From: Streptomyces mashuensis | Lineage (GTDB): Bacteria > Actinomycetota > Actinomycetes > Streptomycetales > Streptomycetaceae | DNA length: 64,000 bases | Direction: 5' to 3' | Assembly (NCBI RefSeq): GCF_014654785.1 | Contig: NZ_BNBD01000006.1 | Location: forward strand, 349,357-413,356 | Part shown: one piece after another, positions 1-7,671 of the stretch | Layout of the letters: each line of letters opens with the position of its first letter | Numbering within the stretch: position 1 is the first letter of the stretch | Position numbers and translations under genes: made by a program | Notes under the pieces: model-generated | What the model saw: the letters and a program-made list of their open reading frames with translations, nothing else | Told to the model about the DNA's origin: nothing | Database searches by the model: none

Positions 1-33
1 CCTTCCTGCCCCTTCCCCCGAAAGGCATGACCG

Positions 34-1188
34 GTGACCTCTTCCACCCCCTCACCCGACGAGCCGGACAAGGCCGAGAAGGCCGACAAGGCCGAAACCC
101 CTGACAAGGCCGAGAACGTCGAGAAGGCCGAAAAGGCCGAAAAGGCCGGCGAGACCCCCAAGGCCGCCAAGCTCGAAAAGGCCGAGAAGGCCGAGACGGC
201 TGACAAGGCCGGCGAGACCGCCAAGGACGATCCGCCCGCCGACCCCGCCGATCCGCCCGCCGATCCGCCCGCCGGCTCCGCCGCGAAGGCCCAGCCCGAG
301 GCCATCAAGGCCATCCCCGTCCGTCACTACGGTCGCTGGATCTCCGCCGTCGTCGTCCTGGCCCTGCTCGGCCTGCTGGTGAACGCCTTCGCCACCGCGA
401 ACGTCCACTACAGCGCCATCCCCGACTACATCTTCGACTCCTCCGTCCTCTCCGGCCTCGGCAAGACGGTCCTCATCTCGGTGCTGGCCATGGTGCTCGG
501 CCTGGTCCTGGGCATCGTGCTGGCCGTGATGCGGCTGTCGAAGAACCCCGTGACGTCGTCCGTCGCCTGGGTCTACATCTGGTTCTTCCGGGGCACCCCG
601 GTCTTCGTCCAGCTGCTGCTGTGGTTCAACCTCGCGCTGATCTTCCCGTACATCAACCTCGGCCCCATCTACCGGGACGAGATGAGCGACTTCATGACCC
701 CCTTCGTGGCCGCGCTGCTCGGCCTGGGGCTCAACGAGGCCGCGTACATGTCGGAGATCGTCCGGGCCGGCATCCAGTCGGTCGACGAGGGCCAGACCGA
801 GGCCGCCCACGCGCTGGGCATGAGCCAGGGCAGGACGCTGCGCCGCATCGTGCTGCCGCAGGCGATGCGCGTCATCGTCCCGCCGACCGGCAACGAGTTC
901 ATCAACATGCTGAAGACCTCGTCGCTGGCGGCGAGCGCCGCCCAGTACCTGGAGCTGCTGCGCTCCACCTCCGACATCGGGCAGACCACCGGCGCCACGG
1001 TCGAGATGCTGTTCCTGGCCGCCACCTGGTACCTGATCCTCACCAGCGTCTTCAGCGTCGGCCAGTTCTACCTGGAGCGCCACTACGCGCGCGGCTCGCT
1101 GCGCACCCTGCCGCTGACCCCTTGGCAGAAGGTCAAGGCGAACCTGTCCACCTTCAGCAACCGTGCCAAGGGAGGCGTCACCGCATGA
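34..1188 (+). CDS. Polar amino-acid ABC transporter permease with long KAE-rich N-terminal tail
   Basis: A HisM/GlnP-type inner-membrane permease of a polar amino-acid (glutamine/glutamate-like) importer, 384 aa. Residues 1-95 are a low-complexity Lys/Ala/Glu/Asp/Pro tail with repeated units such as DKAEK and EKAEK. The transmembrane part starts at about residue 102, and the EAA cytoplasmic loop (EAAHALGMSQGRTLRRIVLP) that docks on the ATPase is present. The GTG start is chosen because GAAAGG lies 8 nt upstream. The stop overlaps the start of the ATPase gene (ATGA), so the two are translationally coupled. A periplasmic binding-protein gene probably lies upstream, outside the window. The tail is unusual: family members normally begin close to the first helix. 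Confidence 0.9.
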   Translation: MTSSTPSPDEPDKAEKADKAETPDKAENVEKAEKAEKAGETPKAAKLEKAEKAETADKAGETAKDDPPADPADPPADPPAGSAAKAQPEAIKAIPVRHYGRWISAVVVLALLGLLVNAFATANVHYSAIPDYIFDSSVLSGLGKTVLISVLAMVLGLVLGIVLAVMRLSKNPVTSSVAWVYIWFFRGTPVFVQLLLWFNLALIFPYINLGPIYRDEMSDFMTPFVAALLGLGLNEAAYMSEIVRAGIQSVDEGQTEAAHALGMSQGRTLRRIVLPQAMRVIVPPTGNEFINMLKTSSLAASAAQYLELLRSTSDIGQTTGATVEMLFLAATWYLILTSVFSVGQFYLERHYARGSLRTLPLTPWQKVKANLSTFSNRAKGGVTA

Positions 1189-1946
1189 CCGCGATGGTGA
1201 AGGCCGAGGGCGTCCACAAGTCCTACGGCACCGCGCACATCCTCAAGGGCATCGACCTGGAGGTCGCCCCGCGCGAGGTGTTCTGCCTGATCGGCCCGTC
1301 CGGCTCCGGCAAGTCCACCTTCCTGCGCTGCATCAACCACCTGGAGCAGATCAACGCCGGCCGGCTCTACGTGGACGGCGAGCTGGTGGGCTACCGCCAG
1401 CAGGGCAACAAGCTGTACGAGCTCAAGGACAGCGAGGTGGCCCGCAACCGCCGGGACATCGGCATGGTGTTCCAGCGCTTCAACCTCTTCCCGCACATGA
1501 CCGCGCTGGGCAACGTCATGGAGGCCCCCGTCCAGGTCAAGGGCGAGAGCAAGGCGGTGGCCCGGGAGCGGGCCCTGAAGCTGCTCGACCGGGTGGGCCT
1601 GGCGGACAAGGCGGACAACTACCCCTCGCAGCTCTCCGGCGGCCAGCAGCAGCGCGTCGCCATCGCCCGCGCGCTGGCGATGGAGCCCAAGCTGATGCTG
1701 TTCGACGAGCCGACCTCCGCGCTGGACCCGGAGCTGGTGGGCGACGTCCTCGACGTCATGCGGGGCCTCGCCGAGGACGGCATGACGATGATCGTCGTCA
1801 CGCATGAGATGGGCTTCGCCCGCGAGGTCGGCGACTCGGTGGTCTTCATGGACCAGGGCGTGGTCGTCGAGTCGGGCCACCCGCGCGAGGTGCTCACCAA
1901 CCCGCAGCACGACCGGACGAAGGCGTTCCTGTCGAAGGTGCTGTAG
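1185..1946 (+). CDS. Polar amino-acid ABC transporter ATP-binding protein (GlnQ-type)
   Basis: Cytoplasmic ATPase of the amino-acid importer, 253 aa, the usual length for GlnQ/HisP proteins. Visible motifs: Walker A GPSGSGKST (residues 37-45), Q-loop VFQRFNLFPH (95-104), signature LSGGQQQR (150-157), Walker B LMLFDEP (170-176) followed by the D-loop SALD, and the switch histidine in VVTHEMG. The ATG overlaps the permease stop (ATGA) and has GGAGG 9 nt upstream, so it belongs to the same operon. A strong hairpin follows the gene and ends the transcript. The motifs place it in the PAAT (polar amino acid) subfamily; the exact substrate cannot be read from the sequence. Confidence 0.93.
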   Translation: MTAMVKAEGVHKSYGTAHILKGIDLEVAPREVFCLIGPSGSGKSTFLRCINHLEQINAGRLYVDGELVGYRQQGNKLYELKDSEVARNRRDIGMVFQRFNLFPHMTALGNVMEAPVQVKGESKAVARERALKLLDRVGLADKADNYPSQLSGGQQQRVAIARALAMEPKLMLFDEPTSALDPELVGDVLDVMRGLAEDGMTMIVVTHEMGFAREVGDSVVFMDQGVVVESGHPREVLTNPQHDRTKAFLSKVL

Positions 1947-1956
1947 GAGTCCACCC

Positions 1957-2012
1957 ACGAGTGCCGGACGGCCCCGGCGGCGGTACCGCCGCCGGGGCCG
2001 TCCGGCACTCGT
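1957..2012. terminator. Perfect 28-bp inverted repeat terminator after the ABC transporter operon
   Basis: Positions 1957-1984 and 1985-2012 are exact reverse complements (28 of 28 bp), centred on GGTACC. It starts 10 bp after the ATPase stop codon. There is no U-run, as is common for Streptomyces terminators. Confidence 0.85.
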
Positions 2013-2103
2013 TGTCCACGTGCTCGGTGTAATACCCTCGGAACTGCCATATCCATTACGGGCCCCGGGCCGACCGGAGGGGCCGCCGGCAGAGGGATCA
2101 CGC

Positions 2104-2733
2104 GTGGAACTGTCCTCGTACTCGGACTACGCCGTGCGGCTGGTGAACAGCGAGCAGCCGGCGCGCGGCACCGACGCGCTGACCTCGCTCGACGCCGTAC
2201 GGGACCTCTTCAGCCCCGGCTCGTCGGCCGCCCGCCGGCTGAGCGACGGCGACCTCACGCGGCTGCGCGCCGTGCGCGGCCGGCTGCGCGCCGTCTTCGA
2301 GGCCGCCGCCGAGGGCGACGAGGTACGGGCCGTCGACCTGCTCAACGCGCTGCTGATGGAGTTCCCGGTCAGCCCGCAGATCTCCGGGCACGAGTACCGC
2401 GACGAGGACGGCCGGCCCAAGTGGCACATGCACATCGCCGACCACGCCGCCAACGCGGGCGCCGCCTACACCGCCACGGCCTGCATGGGCCTCGCCGTGC
2501 ACCTCACCGAGCTCGGCATCGACCGGCTCGGCATCTGCCAGGCCACGCCCTGCCGCAACGCCTACCTCGACACCTCCACCAACCGGTCGCGCCGCTACTG
2601 CTCCGACCGCTGCGCCACCCGGGCCAACGTCGCCGCCTACCGGGCCCGCAAGCGCCAGGGCGACCGGCCGGAGGAGCGCAGCGGCCGCACGGCCGACAGC
2701 GCCCACGACAGCAGCGCCCCCACCGACCGCTGA
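2104..2733 (+). CDS. CGNR zinc-finger (ABATE-domain) protein, probable regulator
   Basis: 209 aa. The N-terminal 130 or so residues resemble the stress-related ABATE domain. The C-terminus has the CGNR-type zinc finger, here C-x4-C (CQATPC) followed by RNAYLDTSTNRSRRYCSD and C-x3-C (CSDRC), then a basic stretch (AYRARKRQ). The finger suggests nucleic-acid binding; the target is unknown. GTG is chosen as start because a purine-rich AGAGGGA lies 6-7 nt upstream and the preceding region ends in the transporter terminator. The 3' end overlaps the convergent sodX reading frame by 97 bp. Confidence 0.85.
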   Translation: MELSSYSDYAVRLVNSEQPARGTDALTSLDAVRDLFSPGSSAARRLSDGDLTRLRAVRGRLRAVFEAAAEGDEVRAVDLLNALLMEFPVSPQISGHEYRDEDGRPKWHMHIADHAANAGAAYTATACMGLAVHLTELGIDRLGICQATPCRNAYLDTSTNRSRRYCSDRCATRANVAAYRARKRQGDRPEERSGRTADSAHDSSAPTDR

Positions 2734-3089
2734 CCGGCCCCCGGCGGGGGCCGCAGCCGCAGCCAGGCCCGGGCCACCACGAGGTCGTCCGGGACCGTGC
2801 CGAACTCCCTGCTGTCGTTCTCGACCAGGGGGTTGTCGCCCGTCACCCACCAGCCGCCGTCCCGGCGCTCCGCCGCCCGCTTGACGATGAGCAGGTCCTG
2901 CCGGAAGGGGTGCCGCAGCACCACCACGTCACCCGGGCGCACACCGGCCCCGTAGCGCACGACGAGCCGGTCGCCCGGGTTCAGGGTCGGCACCATCGAG
3001 GGGTTGTAGACCTCGGCGAGCCCGGTCCGCAGCAGTCCGTGACGCTCACGCTCGAGCTCGTGCCCGCGTTCGTCGACTTGCTCCTGCAC
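2637..3089 (-). CDS. sodX: Nickel superoxide dismutase maturation protease SodX
   Basis: S24/S26-type signal-peptidase-like protease that removes the N-terminal propeptide of Ni-SOD so that the new N-terminal histidine can bind nickel. The catalytic Ser is in PSMVPTL and the general-base Lys in LLIVKRAAERR, the serine-lysine dyad of the family. The GTG start at 3089 is preferred because GGAGG sits 7 nt upstream; it gives 150 aa. A longer reading frame reaches 3230 but would run into the sodN promoter. It is divergent from sodN, its substrate gene. The last 97 bp overlap the convergent CGNR gene in antisense, so the C-terminal tail (RSSGRSPWRLRAR) may be poorly constrained. Confidence 0.9.
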   Translation of the reverse strand: MQEQVDERGHELERERHGLLRTGLAEVYNPSMVPTLNPGDRLVVRYGAGVRPGDVVVLRHPFRQDLLIVKRAAERRDGGWWVTGDNPLVENDSREFGTVPDDLVVARAWLRLRPPPGAGQRSVGALLSWALSAVRPLRSSGRSPWRLRAR

Positions 3090-3246
3090 CTCGGCACCTC
3101 CGTGTCTCTCCGCCACCTCCCGGGCTCGCGCCCGGTCCCAGCCTGACACCGGTCTTTCGACGCGGGCCCCCGGGGCACCCGAGAAAAGCCTTCCCGTACC
3201 GAGTAATCTCGCACCTGAGAAGACGATCACGAGGAAGGACAGCTAC
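3090..3246. promoter_or_regulatory. Divergent promoter region sodX / sodN
   Basis: 157 bp between the starts of sodX (minus) and sodN (plus). It must carry both promoters. In S. coelicolor sodN output is nickel-dependent, partly through base pairing of a small RNA from the sodF 3' UTR with the sodN 5' region (established knowledge). I could not assign a specific operator here by eye. Confidence 0.5.
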
Positions 3247-3642
3247 ATGCTCTCCCGCCTGTTCGCCCCCAAGGTACGGGTCAGCGCCCACTGCGACCTG
3301 CCCTGCGGGGTCTACGACCCGGCCCAGGCCCGCATCGAGGCGGAGTCGGTCAAGGCCGTCCAGGAGAAGTACCAGGCCAACGAGGACCCGCACTTCCGTG
3401 CCCGCGCGACGGTCATCAAGGAGCAGCGCGCGGAGCTCGCCAAGCACCACGTCTCGGTGCTGTGGAGCGACTACTTCAAGGCCCCGCACTTCGAGAAGTA
3501 CCCGCAGCTGCACCAGCTCATCAACGACACCCTGAAGGCCCTGAGCGCCGCCAAGGCGTCCACGGACCCGAAGACGGGCGAGAAGGCGCTGGAGCTCATC
3601 GCCGAGATCGACCGCATCTTCTGGGAGACGAAGAAGGCCTGA
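3247..3642 (+). CDS. sodN: Nickel superoxide dismutase SodN precursor
   Basis: Cytoplasmic hexameric Ni-SOD that disproportionates superoxide, 131 aa. Residues 1-14 (MLSRLFAPKVRVSA) are the propeptide removed by SodX. The mature protein then starts with the nickel hook HCDLPCG, whose His1, Cys2 and Cys6 are the metal ligands. The rest is the usual four-helix bundle ending in FWETKKA. AGGAAGGA precedes the ATG at good spacing. The last 19 bp of the gene are one copy of a direct repeat whose second copy lies 17,041 bp downstream: a mobile element has inserted here and regenerated the 3' end without changing the protein. Integrase coding sequence begins, in convergent orientation, 7 bp after the stop. 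Confidence 0.97.
   Translation: MLSRLFAPKVRVSAHCDLPCGVYDPAQARIEAESVKAVQEKYQANEDPHFRARATVIKEQRAELAKHHVSVLWSDYFKAPHFEKYPQLHQLINDTLKALSAAKASTDPKTGEKALELIAEIDRIFWETKKA
3624..3642 (+). repeat. att site, integrase side (attL-type), sodN 3' end
   Basis: ggagacgaagaaggcctga, identical to 20665-20683. The alignment extends to 24 of 26 matching bases (3621-3646 against 20662-20687). It encodes the last residues of SodN, including the stop codon. The integrase gene ends 7 bp away, the usual int-att juxtaposition. Confidence 0.88.
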
Positions 3643-3649
3643 TCTTGGC

Positions 3650-4804
3650 TTATGCCGGTTGACCTGCGATTTCTTCGATCGCCCGGTCCGCCAGTCCGCA
3701 CCCGGTCCGCAAACCGCCGAGCACGGCGTCCATGACGGACCGGGTGCGGTCTTCTTCGCCCGGCCACAGGTGCGCGTAGATCCGCAGCGTGATGACGGCG
3801 GATGCGTGGCCGAGCACCAGCTGCACCTGCTTGACGCTCGCCCCGCCGGCGATGAGTGCGGAGGCGTAGAAGTGCCGCAGGTCGTGGGTCACCATGTGCG
3901 GCAGCTCGACGGGCTTGCGCCCTTCGCGCTCGGCCGCCTCGTTCTCCGCCTTCTGCAGGGCCCGGCGGGCGCAGTTCCACTCGGTCTTCCAGCGACGGTA
4001 ATGGAGTGGCTCACCCTCCTCCATCGTGAACAGCCACTCCTTGGAGGGCCGTGCGGCGAGGTGCACGAGGAGAGCGTCGGTGACGACCTCGCCGACCGGG
4101 ACGGTGCGCCGGGACTTGCCGGTCTTCGGCGGACCGATGAGCCCGGACTGGAGACGCTGCCGCTCGACACGGATCGTGCCGTTCTTGAAGTCGACGTCCG
4201 AGACCTTGAGGCCGAGCAGCTCGCCTATGCGGAGCCCTGACCCGGCCAGGACGACGATGGCCGCACGGATGTACGACGGCATGACGCGTGCCATCGCCTC
4301 GACCTGCGCGACAGTGGGAGGCATGACCTCCTCGTCCGGCACGGACGGAAGCGTGATCCGCTTGCACGGGGTCACGGGGATGACCTTGTCCTCGACAGCG
4401 GCCGTCATGACGCGGACGAGGACGTCGTAGACGTTGCGTACGCTCCCCGGCCCCAGCTGCTCGGAGAGCTTCTTGAACAGGGCCTGGATGTGGGTACGCC
4501 GCAAGGACGCCATCGCGTAGGAGCCGAGCGCGGGTATCAGGTGCACCCGTAGGGCGTTGTCGGTGATGCGGGTGCCCGCCTCACCGGCGATCTGCTCGCC
4601 CTCCCACTTCGTCGCGTACTTCTCGAACGAGATCTTTCCAGCGCGCGGGTCGACGTACAGCCCGGTGACCATGCTGGTCGTGACCTCGTCGAGCCAGCGC
4701 TGGGCGTCGACCTTGCGGTCGAAGTGGCGGGCGTGCTCCTTGCCGTCGAGGTCGCGGTAGCGGGCCCGCCATTTGCCGTTGGGTCGCTTCTGGATGTTGG
4801 CCAA
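3650..4804 (-). CDS. Tyrosine site-specific integrase of the sodN element
   Basis: Phage/ICE-type tyrosine recombinase, 384 aa, that would carry out integration and excision at the sodN site. The N-terminus has the AP2-like arm-binding segment (NGKWRARYRDLDGKEH), followed by a SAM-like core-binding domain (residues about 58-145). The catalytic domain shows R192 (SGLRIGELL), H307 and R310 (HDLRH), H333 (LGHAS) and the nucleophile Y343 (RIYAHLW). The start is TTG at 4804 with AGGGAGA 7 nt upstream; no ATG or GTG fits better. It lies downstream of the XRE gene on the same strand (21-bp gap) and convergent to sodN with only 7 bp between the stops. Confidence 0.93.
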   Translation of the reverse strand: MANIQKRPNGKWRARYRDLDGKEHARHFDRKVDAQRWLDEVTTSMVTGLYVDPRAGKISFEKYATKWEGEQIAGEAGTRITDNALRVHLIPALGSYAMASLRRTHIQALFKKLSEQLGPGSVRNVYDVLVRVMTAAVEDKVIPVTPCKRITLPSVPDEEVMPPTVAQVEAMARVMPSYIRAAIVVLAGSGLRIGELLGLKVSDVDFKNGTIRVERQRLQSGLIGPPKTGKSRRTVPVGEVVTDALLVHLAARPSKEWLFTMEEGEPLHYRRWKTEWNCARRALQKAENEAAEREGRKPVELPHMVTHDLRHFYASALIAGGASVKQVQLVLGHASAVITLRIYAHLWPGEEDRTRSVMDAVLGGLRTGCGLADRAIEEIAGQPA

Positions 4805-4825
4805 GTCGGTTCTCCCTTGGGTTGG

Positions 4826-5329
4826 CTATCGGTGGTAGCCGCCGCTCTCGATGTACTCGGTGAGGGCACGGGCGTCGCGCTCTTCACCCATGAGGCGAAG
4901 GCACTGCTCGTGGATGGCGCGTGAGCTGCCGGGGTGGGCCTGGATGTGCTCGGCCGTCGCGACGACGGCTTGATGGAGACGGTCCTGAGCGTCGCGGGAC
5001 TCGTAGAACGCCTCGACGGCTTCCTGGACGAGGCGCCGCCCGTCCATGTCGATGCCTTCGAGCGGCGGGGACATGAGCTCTTCGAGAGGCAGCTCGAAGA
5101 CTCTGGCGAAGGCGAGGGCCTCGTCGAGGTTGATGCGGCGGCGCGGCTCGCCGTTCTCGATACGCCAGACCGCGGTCTGGTTCATCCTCACGCCGGCCTT
5201 GGTCACCCGCTCCGCCAGCTCGGTCGTGCTCCATCCCCGCACCTCGCGCTCCAGCGCCACGCGCGCGGCGACGTTCCCCTCGCTGTAGAGCAGCGGCACC
5301 TCCGCGCCGCCTGCCTTGCCATCTGCCAT
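4826..5329 (-). CDS. XRE-family helix-turn-helix regulator, likely controls integrase/excisionase
   Basis: 167 aa. The N-terminal third has a Cro/CI-like HTH (ALEREVRGWSTTELAERV, then MNQTAVWRIENGEPRR). The rest is helical without a recognised domain. The ATG is preceded by GGGAGAG. It is co-directional with int and divergent from xis, the usual position for a regulator of element excision. Its operators are expected in the 125-bp divergent region at 5330-5454, where GGATCGCC occurs twice (5397-5404 and 5425-5432). The regulatory role is inferred from position. Confidence 0.8.
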   Translation of the reverse strand: MADGKAGGAEVPLLYSEGNVAARVALEREVRGWSTTELAERVTKAGVRMNQTAVWRIENGEPRRRINLDEALAFARVFELPLEELMSPPLEGIDMDGRRLVQEAVEAFYESRDAQDRLHQAVVATAEHIQAHPGSSRAIHEQCLRLMGEERDARALTEYIESGGYHR

Positions 5330-5454
5330 CGCGCTCTCCCGTCACTCACCGTCGCTATCCCAATTGAAACATGACCTTCCCGGTTTGAAGAATCGCGGAT
5401 CGCCAGGTAATCCTTATACGGATCGGATCGCCTCCTAGTCGAATGGGAAAATGC

Positions 5455-5652
5455 ATGGCGCAATACCTGACCACTGCCGAGATTGCCGAGCGATACCGCA
5501 CGTCCGAGAGCACGGTCCGCTACTGGCGGCAGATCGGGAAGGGGCCACGCGGCATCAAGATCGGCAAGCGGGTGCTGTACCCCGAGGTCGAGCTGCTGCG
5601 CTACGAGCGTGCGCTGGCCGAAGGCCAGGACGAGTGGGGCCTGGCCTCGTGA
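5455..5652 (+). CDS. Excisionase / MerR-like HTH DNA-binding protein
   Basis: 65 aa, a complete winged-HTH of the excisionase (HTH_17) family: YLTTAEIAERYRTSESTVRYW, a glycine-rich turn, then IKIGKRVLYPEVELLRYE. It would bend attachment DNA to direct the integrase toward excision. The ATG at 5455 fits the family N-terminus (MAQYLTTAEIAERY); an in-frame ATG at 5443 is possible. It is the first gene of the plus-strand side of the element. Confidence 0.82.
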   Translation: MAQYLTTAEIAERYRTSESTVRYWRQIGKGPRGIKIGKRVLYPEVELLRYERALAEGQDEWGLAS

Positions 5653-5800
5653 CAAACCGGCGGCGCCGGACACGACAGCGGCCCCCGGCGAGCCAACGCC
5701 GAGGGCCGAGGATTCCCCAGCCCATCGCCCTTACCTGAACGAACGAGCACATAGGGGGCGGGACCTTGCCCGTCCTGCCCCCTATCAGAGAGGAACGTCT

Positions 5801-7492
5801 ATGGAGGACTCTGCGTCCCCCACCACCTCGAACACACCTTCCGGAGTCGTGTGGCCCACGGTCGCGGTCCCCGGTCAAGGCATCCCCCGGCACCGTGTGG
5901 ACCAGGGGGACACGCGGTCCGCTGCCCCGGGGACCGGGGACCGGCCGCACGACGGGACCGGTCCACAGCCGTCAGAGGGCGCAGACCGGTCCGCCGACGA
6001 GCCACGGACCGAGGGCCCCGCTGCGGACCAAACATCCGCAGTCGTGGAGAAGACGCAGGCCAGCGGCTTGCGGACCGGGCCGCAGGTGAGCGAGGACCGG
6101 GAGTCCGGTCCCGGTCCCCTGGTCCCGGATGTGGGGACCGACCGCCAGGACACGGTTACCGCACCAGGGGACCGTGGTCCCCACCGACCGCTGGGGACCA
6201 TCGGTCTCGCGGAGGAGACCGCGCAGCAGGGGACCGTGGTCCCGGGTGACGGGTCGGGGACCGGGGACCGGGACGGCGCCAGTGCCGAGGCGGCCTGTGA
6301 CGGAGTTGAGCTGCTGGATGAGCTGCGGGCGGCGATCGGCCGGTATGTCGTGCTGCCAAGCGAGGAGGCACTGACCGCGGTCACGCTGTGGGTGGCGGCC
6401 ACCCACATCCAGCCCGCCCTCCAGCACGCGCCCCGACTGGCGGTGGTGGGGCCGACCAAGGGGTGCGGCAAGTCCCGCGTCCTGGACGTGCTGCACGAAA
6501 CCGTGCACCAGCCGATGATGACGGTGAATACCTCTCCGGCGGTGGTCTTCCGCGTCATCGGCAAGAACCCGCCGACGCTGCTGGTGGACGAGGCCGACAC
6601 CATCTTCGGCCCCAAGGCAGGCGAGAAGGAGGACCTGCGCGGCCTGCTGAACGCCGGTCACCAGCGCAATCGGCCCGCCTGGCGCATCTCCGGCCCGGAA
6701 CACAAGCCGACGGCGTTCCCCACCTTCGCCATGGCCGCGCTGGCCGGGATCGGTGACCTGCCAGACACGATCATGGATCGGGCGGTCGTCATCCGCATGC
6801 AGAAGCGCAAGCCCGGCGAGCGGATCACCCAGTTCCGATCGCGGTACTCCGTGCCGGAACTGCACGCGGTGCGCGACCGGCTGACCGCCTGGCTGGCCCC
6901 ACTGCGGAGCCCCGCTGCGGCCTACGTGCCGAAGATGCCGGTCGAGGACCGGGCTGCGGACACCTGGGAGCCGCTGGTCATCGTCGCCGACCTGGCCGGC
7001 GGCCACTGGCCCGCGCAGGCCCGTACGGCCTGCTTGGCAATGACTCGGCACGAGGTCGTTCAGGATGAGCAGACGAGCTTGAAGACGCGGCTGCTGCGGG
7101 ACATCCGCCGCGTCTTCGAGCAGGAAGGCAACAGGGAGGCTCTGCGCACCCAGGACCTGCTCGCCGTCCTGATCCAGGATGGCGAGGCGCCCTGGGCTGA
7201 GCACGGGACCAAGGGGCTGAACGCCTACCACCTGGCCAACCTGCTGCGCGATTTCGGCATCAGCCCAGCCAACCACCGCTTCGAGAACGGCAAGCAGGCC
7301 AAGGCGTACGCCCGCAATCAGTTCCTCGACGCCTGGGCGCGTTACTGCCCCGACCCCGCCCAACCGGCCCGCGCCTCTGGGAACGGGTTCGCACCCGCAC
7401 GCCCGGCGGAAGGCAAGCTGCCTGCCGCCCCCACGGGATCGCTGCCCATCGTCCCGCCCGGCGGCACCGCCGGCCCCAAGCGCGCCCGCTGA
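5801..7492 (+). CDS. DUF3631-domain ATPase, probable element replication or primase-helicase protein
   Basis: 563 aa. Residues 1-165 are low-complexity and Gly/Pro/Asp/Thr-rich; the DNA beneath holds the GGGACC/GGTCCC repeat field. The ATPase core has Walker A GPTKGCGKS (217-225) and Walker B TLLVDEAD (259-266), then GLLNAGHQR and the DUF3631 C-terminal region (KGLNAYHLANLLRDFGISP). DUF3631 proteins are common on actinobacterial plasmids and integrative elements and resemble AAA-type replication helicases; their biochemistry is not established to my knowledge. The start is ATG at 5801 with AGAGAGGA just upstream. Confidence 0.82.
   Translation: MEDSASPTTSNTPSGVVWPTVAVPGQGIPRHRVDQGDTRSAAPGTGDRPHDGTGPQPSEGADRSADEPRTEGPAADQTSAVVEKTQASGLRTGPQVSEDRESGPGPLVPDVGTDRQDTVTAPGDRGPHRPLGTIGLAEETAQQGTVVPGDGSGTGDRDGASAEAACDGVELLDELRAAIGRYVVLPSEEALTAVTLWVAATHIQPALQHAPRLAVVGPTKGCGKSRVLDVLHETVHQPMMTVNTSPAVVFRVIGKNPPTLLVDEADTIFGPKAGEKEDLRGLLNAGHQRNRPAWRISGPEHKPTAFPTFAMAALAGIGDLPDTIMDRAVVIRMQKRKPGERITQFRSRYSVPELHAVRDRLTAWLAPLRSPAAAYVPKMPVEDRAADTWEPLVIVADLAGGHWPAQARTACLAMTRHEVVQDEQTSLKTRLLRDIRRVFEQEGNREALRTQDLLAVLIQDGEAPWAEHGTKGLNAYHLANLLRDFGISPANHRFENGKQAKAYARNQFLDAWARYCPDPAQPARASGNGFAPARPAEGKLPAAPTGSLPIVPPGGTAGPKRAR
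5866..6272. repeat. Iteron-like field of GGGACC / GGTCCC motifs inside the DUF3631 gene
   Basis: More than a dozen copies of GGGACC, GGACCG or their complements fall within about 400 bp. They include the palindrome GGGGACCGTGGTCCCC at 6167-6182, a near-identical copy at 6229-6244, and tandem GGGGACCGGGGACCGGGAC near 6256. The encoded protein segment is low-complexity, which fits selection on the DNA. It could be a replication origin or a binding field for the DUF3631 protein, or merely biased codon composition. Confidence 0.45.
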
Positions 7493-7520
7493 TCCACCTT
7501 CCGCAGGTCCGTCTCACTCC

Positions 7521-7636
7521 GTCGCATCCGTCCCCGCGCAGGTCAGCGCGGGGACGGACTCCCTTGCCAAGACGGATCACTCCGTACCCGCGGCCAAGTC
7601 CGTACCTGCCCTGACCAGCCACGCGACGGATGCGAC
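7521..7636. other. Candidate oriT upstream of the mobilization genes
   Basis: A 12-bp inverted repeat, gtcgcatccgtc (7521-7532) and gacggatgcgac (7625-7636), encloses a hairpin with a 12-bp stem (7528-7539 and 7546-7557, 6-nt loop). It lies in the 179-bp gap directly before mobC and the relaxase, where transfer origins are usually found. The hairpin alone could instead be the terminator of the DUF3631 gene. Confidence 0.4.
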
Positions 7637-7671
7637 GGACGCGACAAAGCCCTGCCCACACCCGGAGCACC

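Noticed and set aside
61..240. Short repeated units resembling a CRISPR array
   Set aside because: Units are 3-9 codons of KAE-type coding repeats within the permease tail, without constant spacers or repeat length.
3090..3230. Longer sodX start at 3230
   Set aside because: It would cover the sodN promoter and lacks a ribosome-binding site; the GTG at 3089 has GGAGG at ideal spacing.
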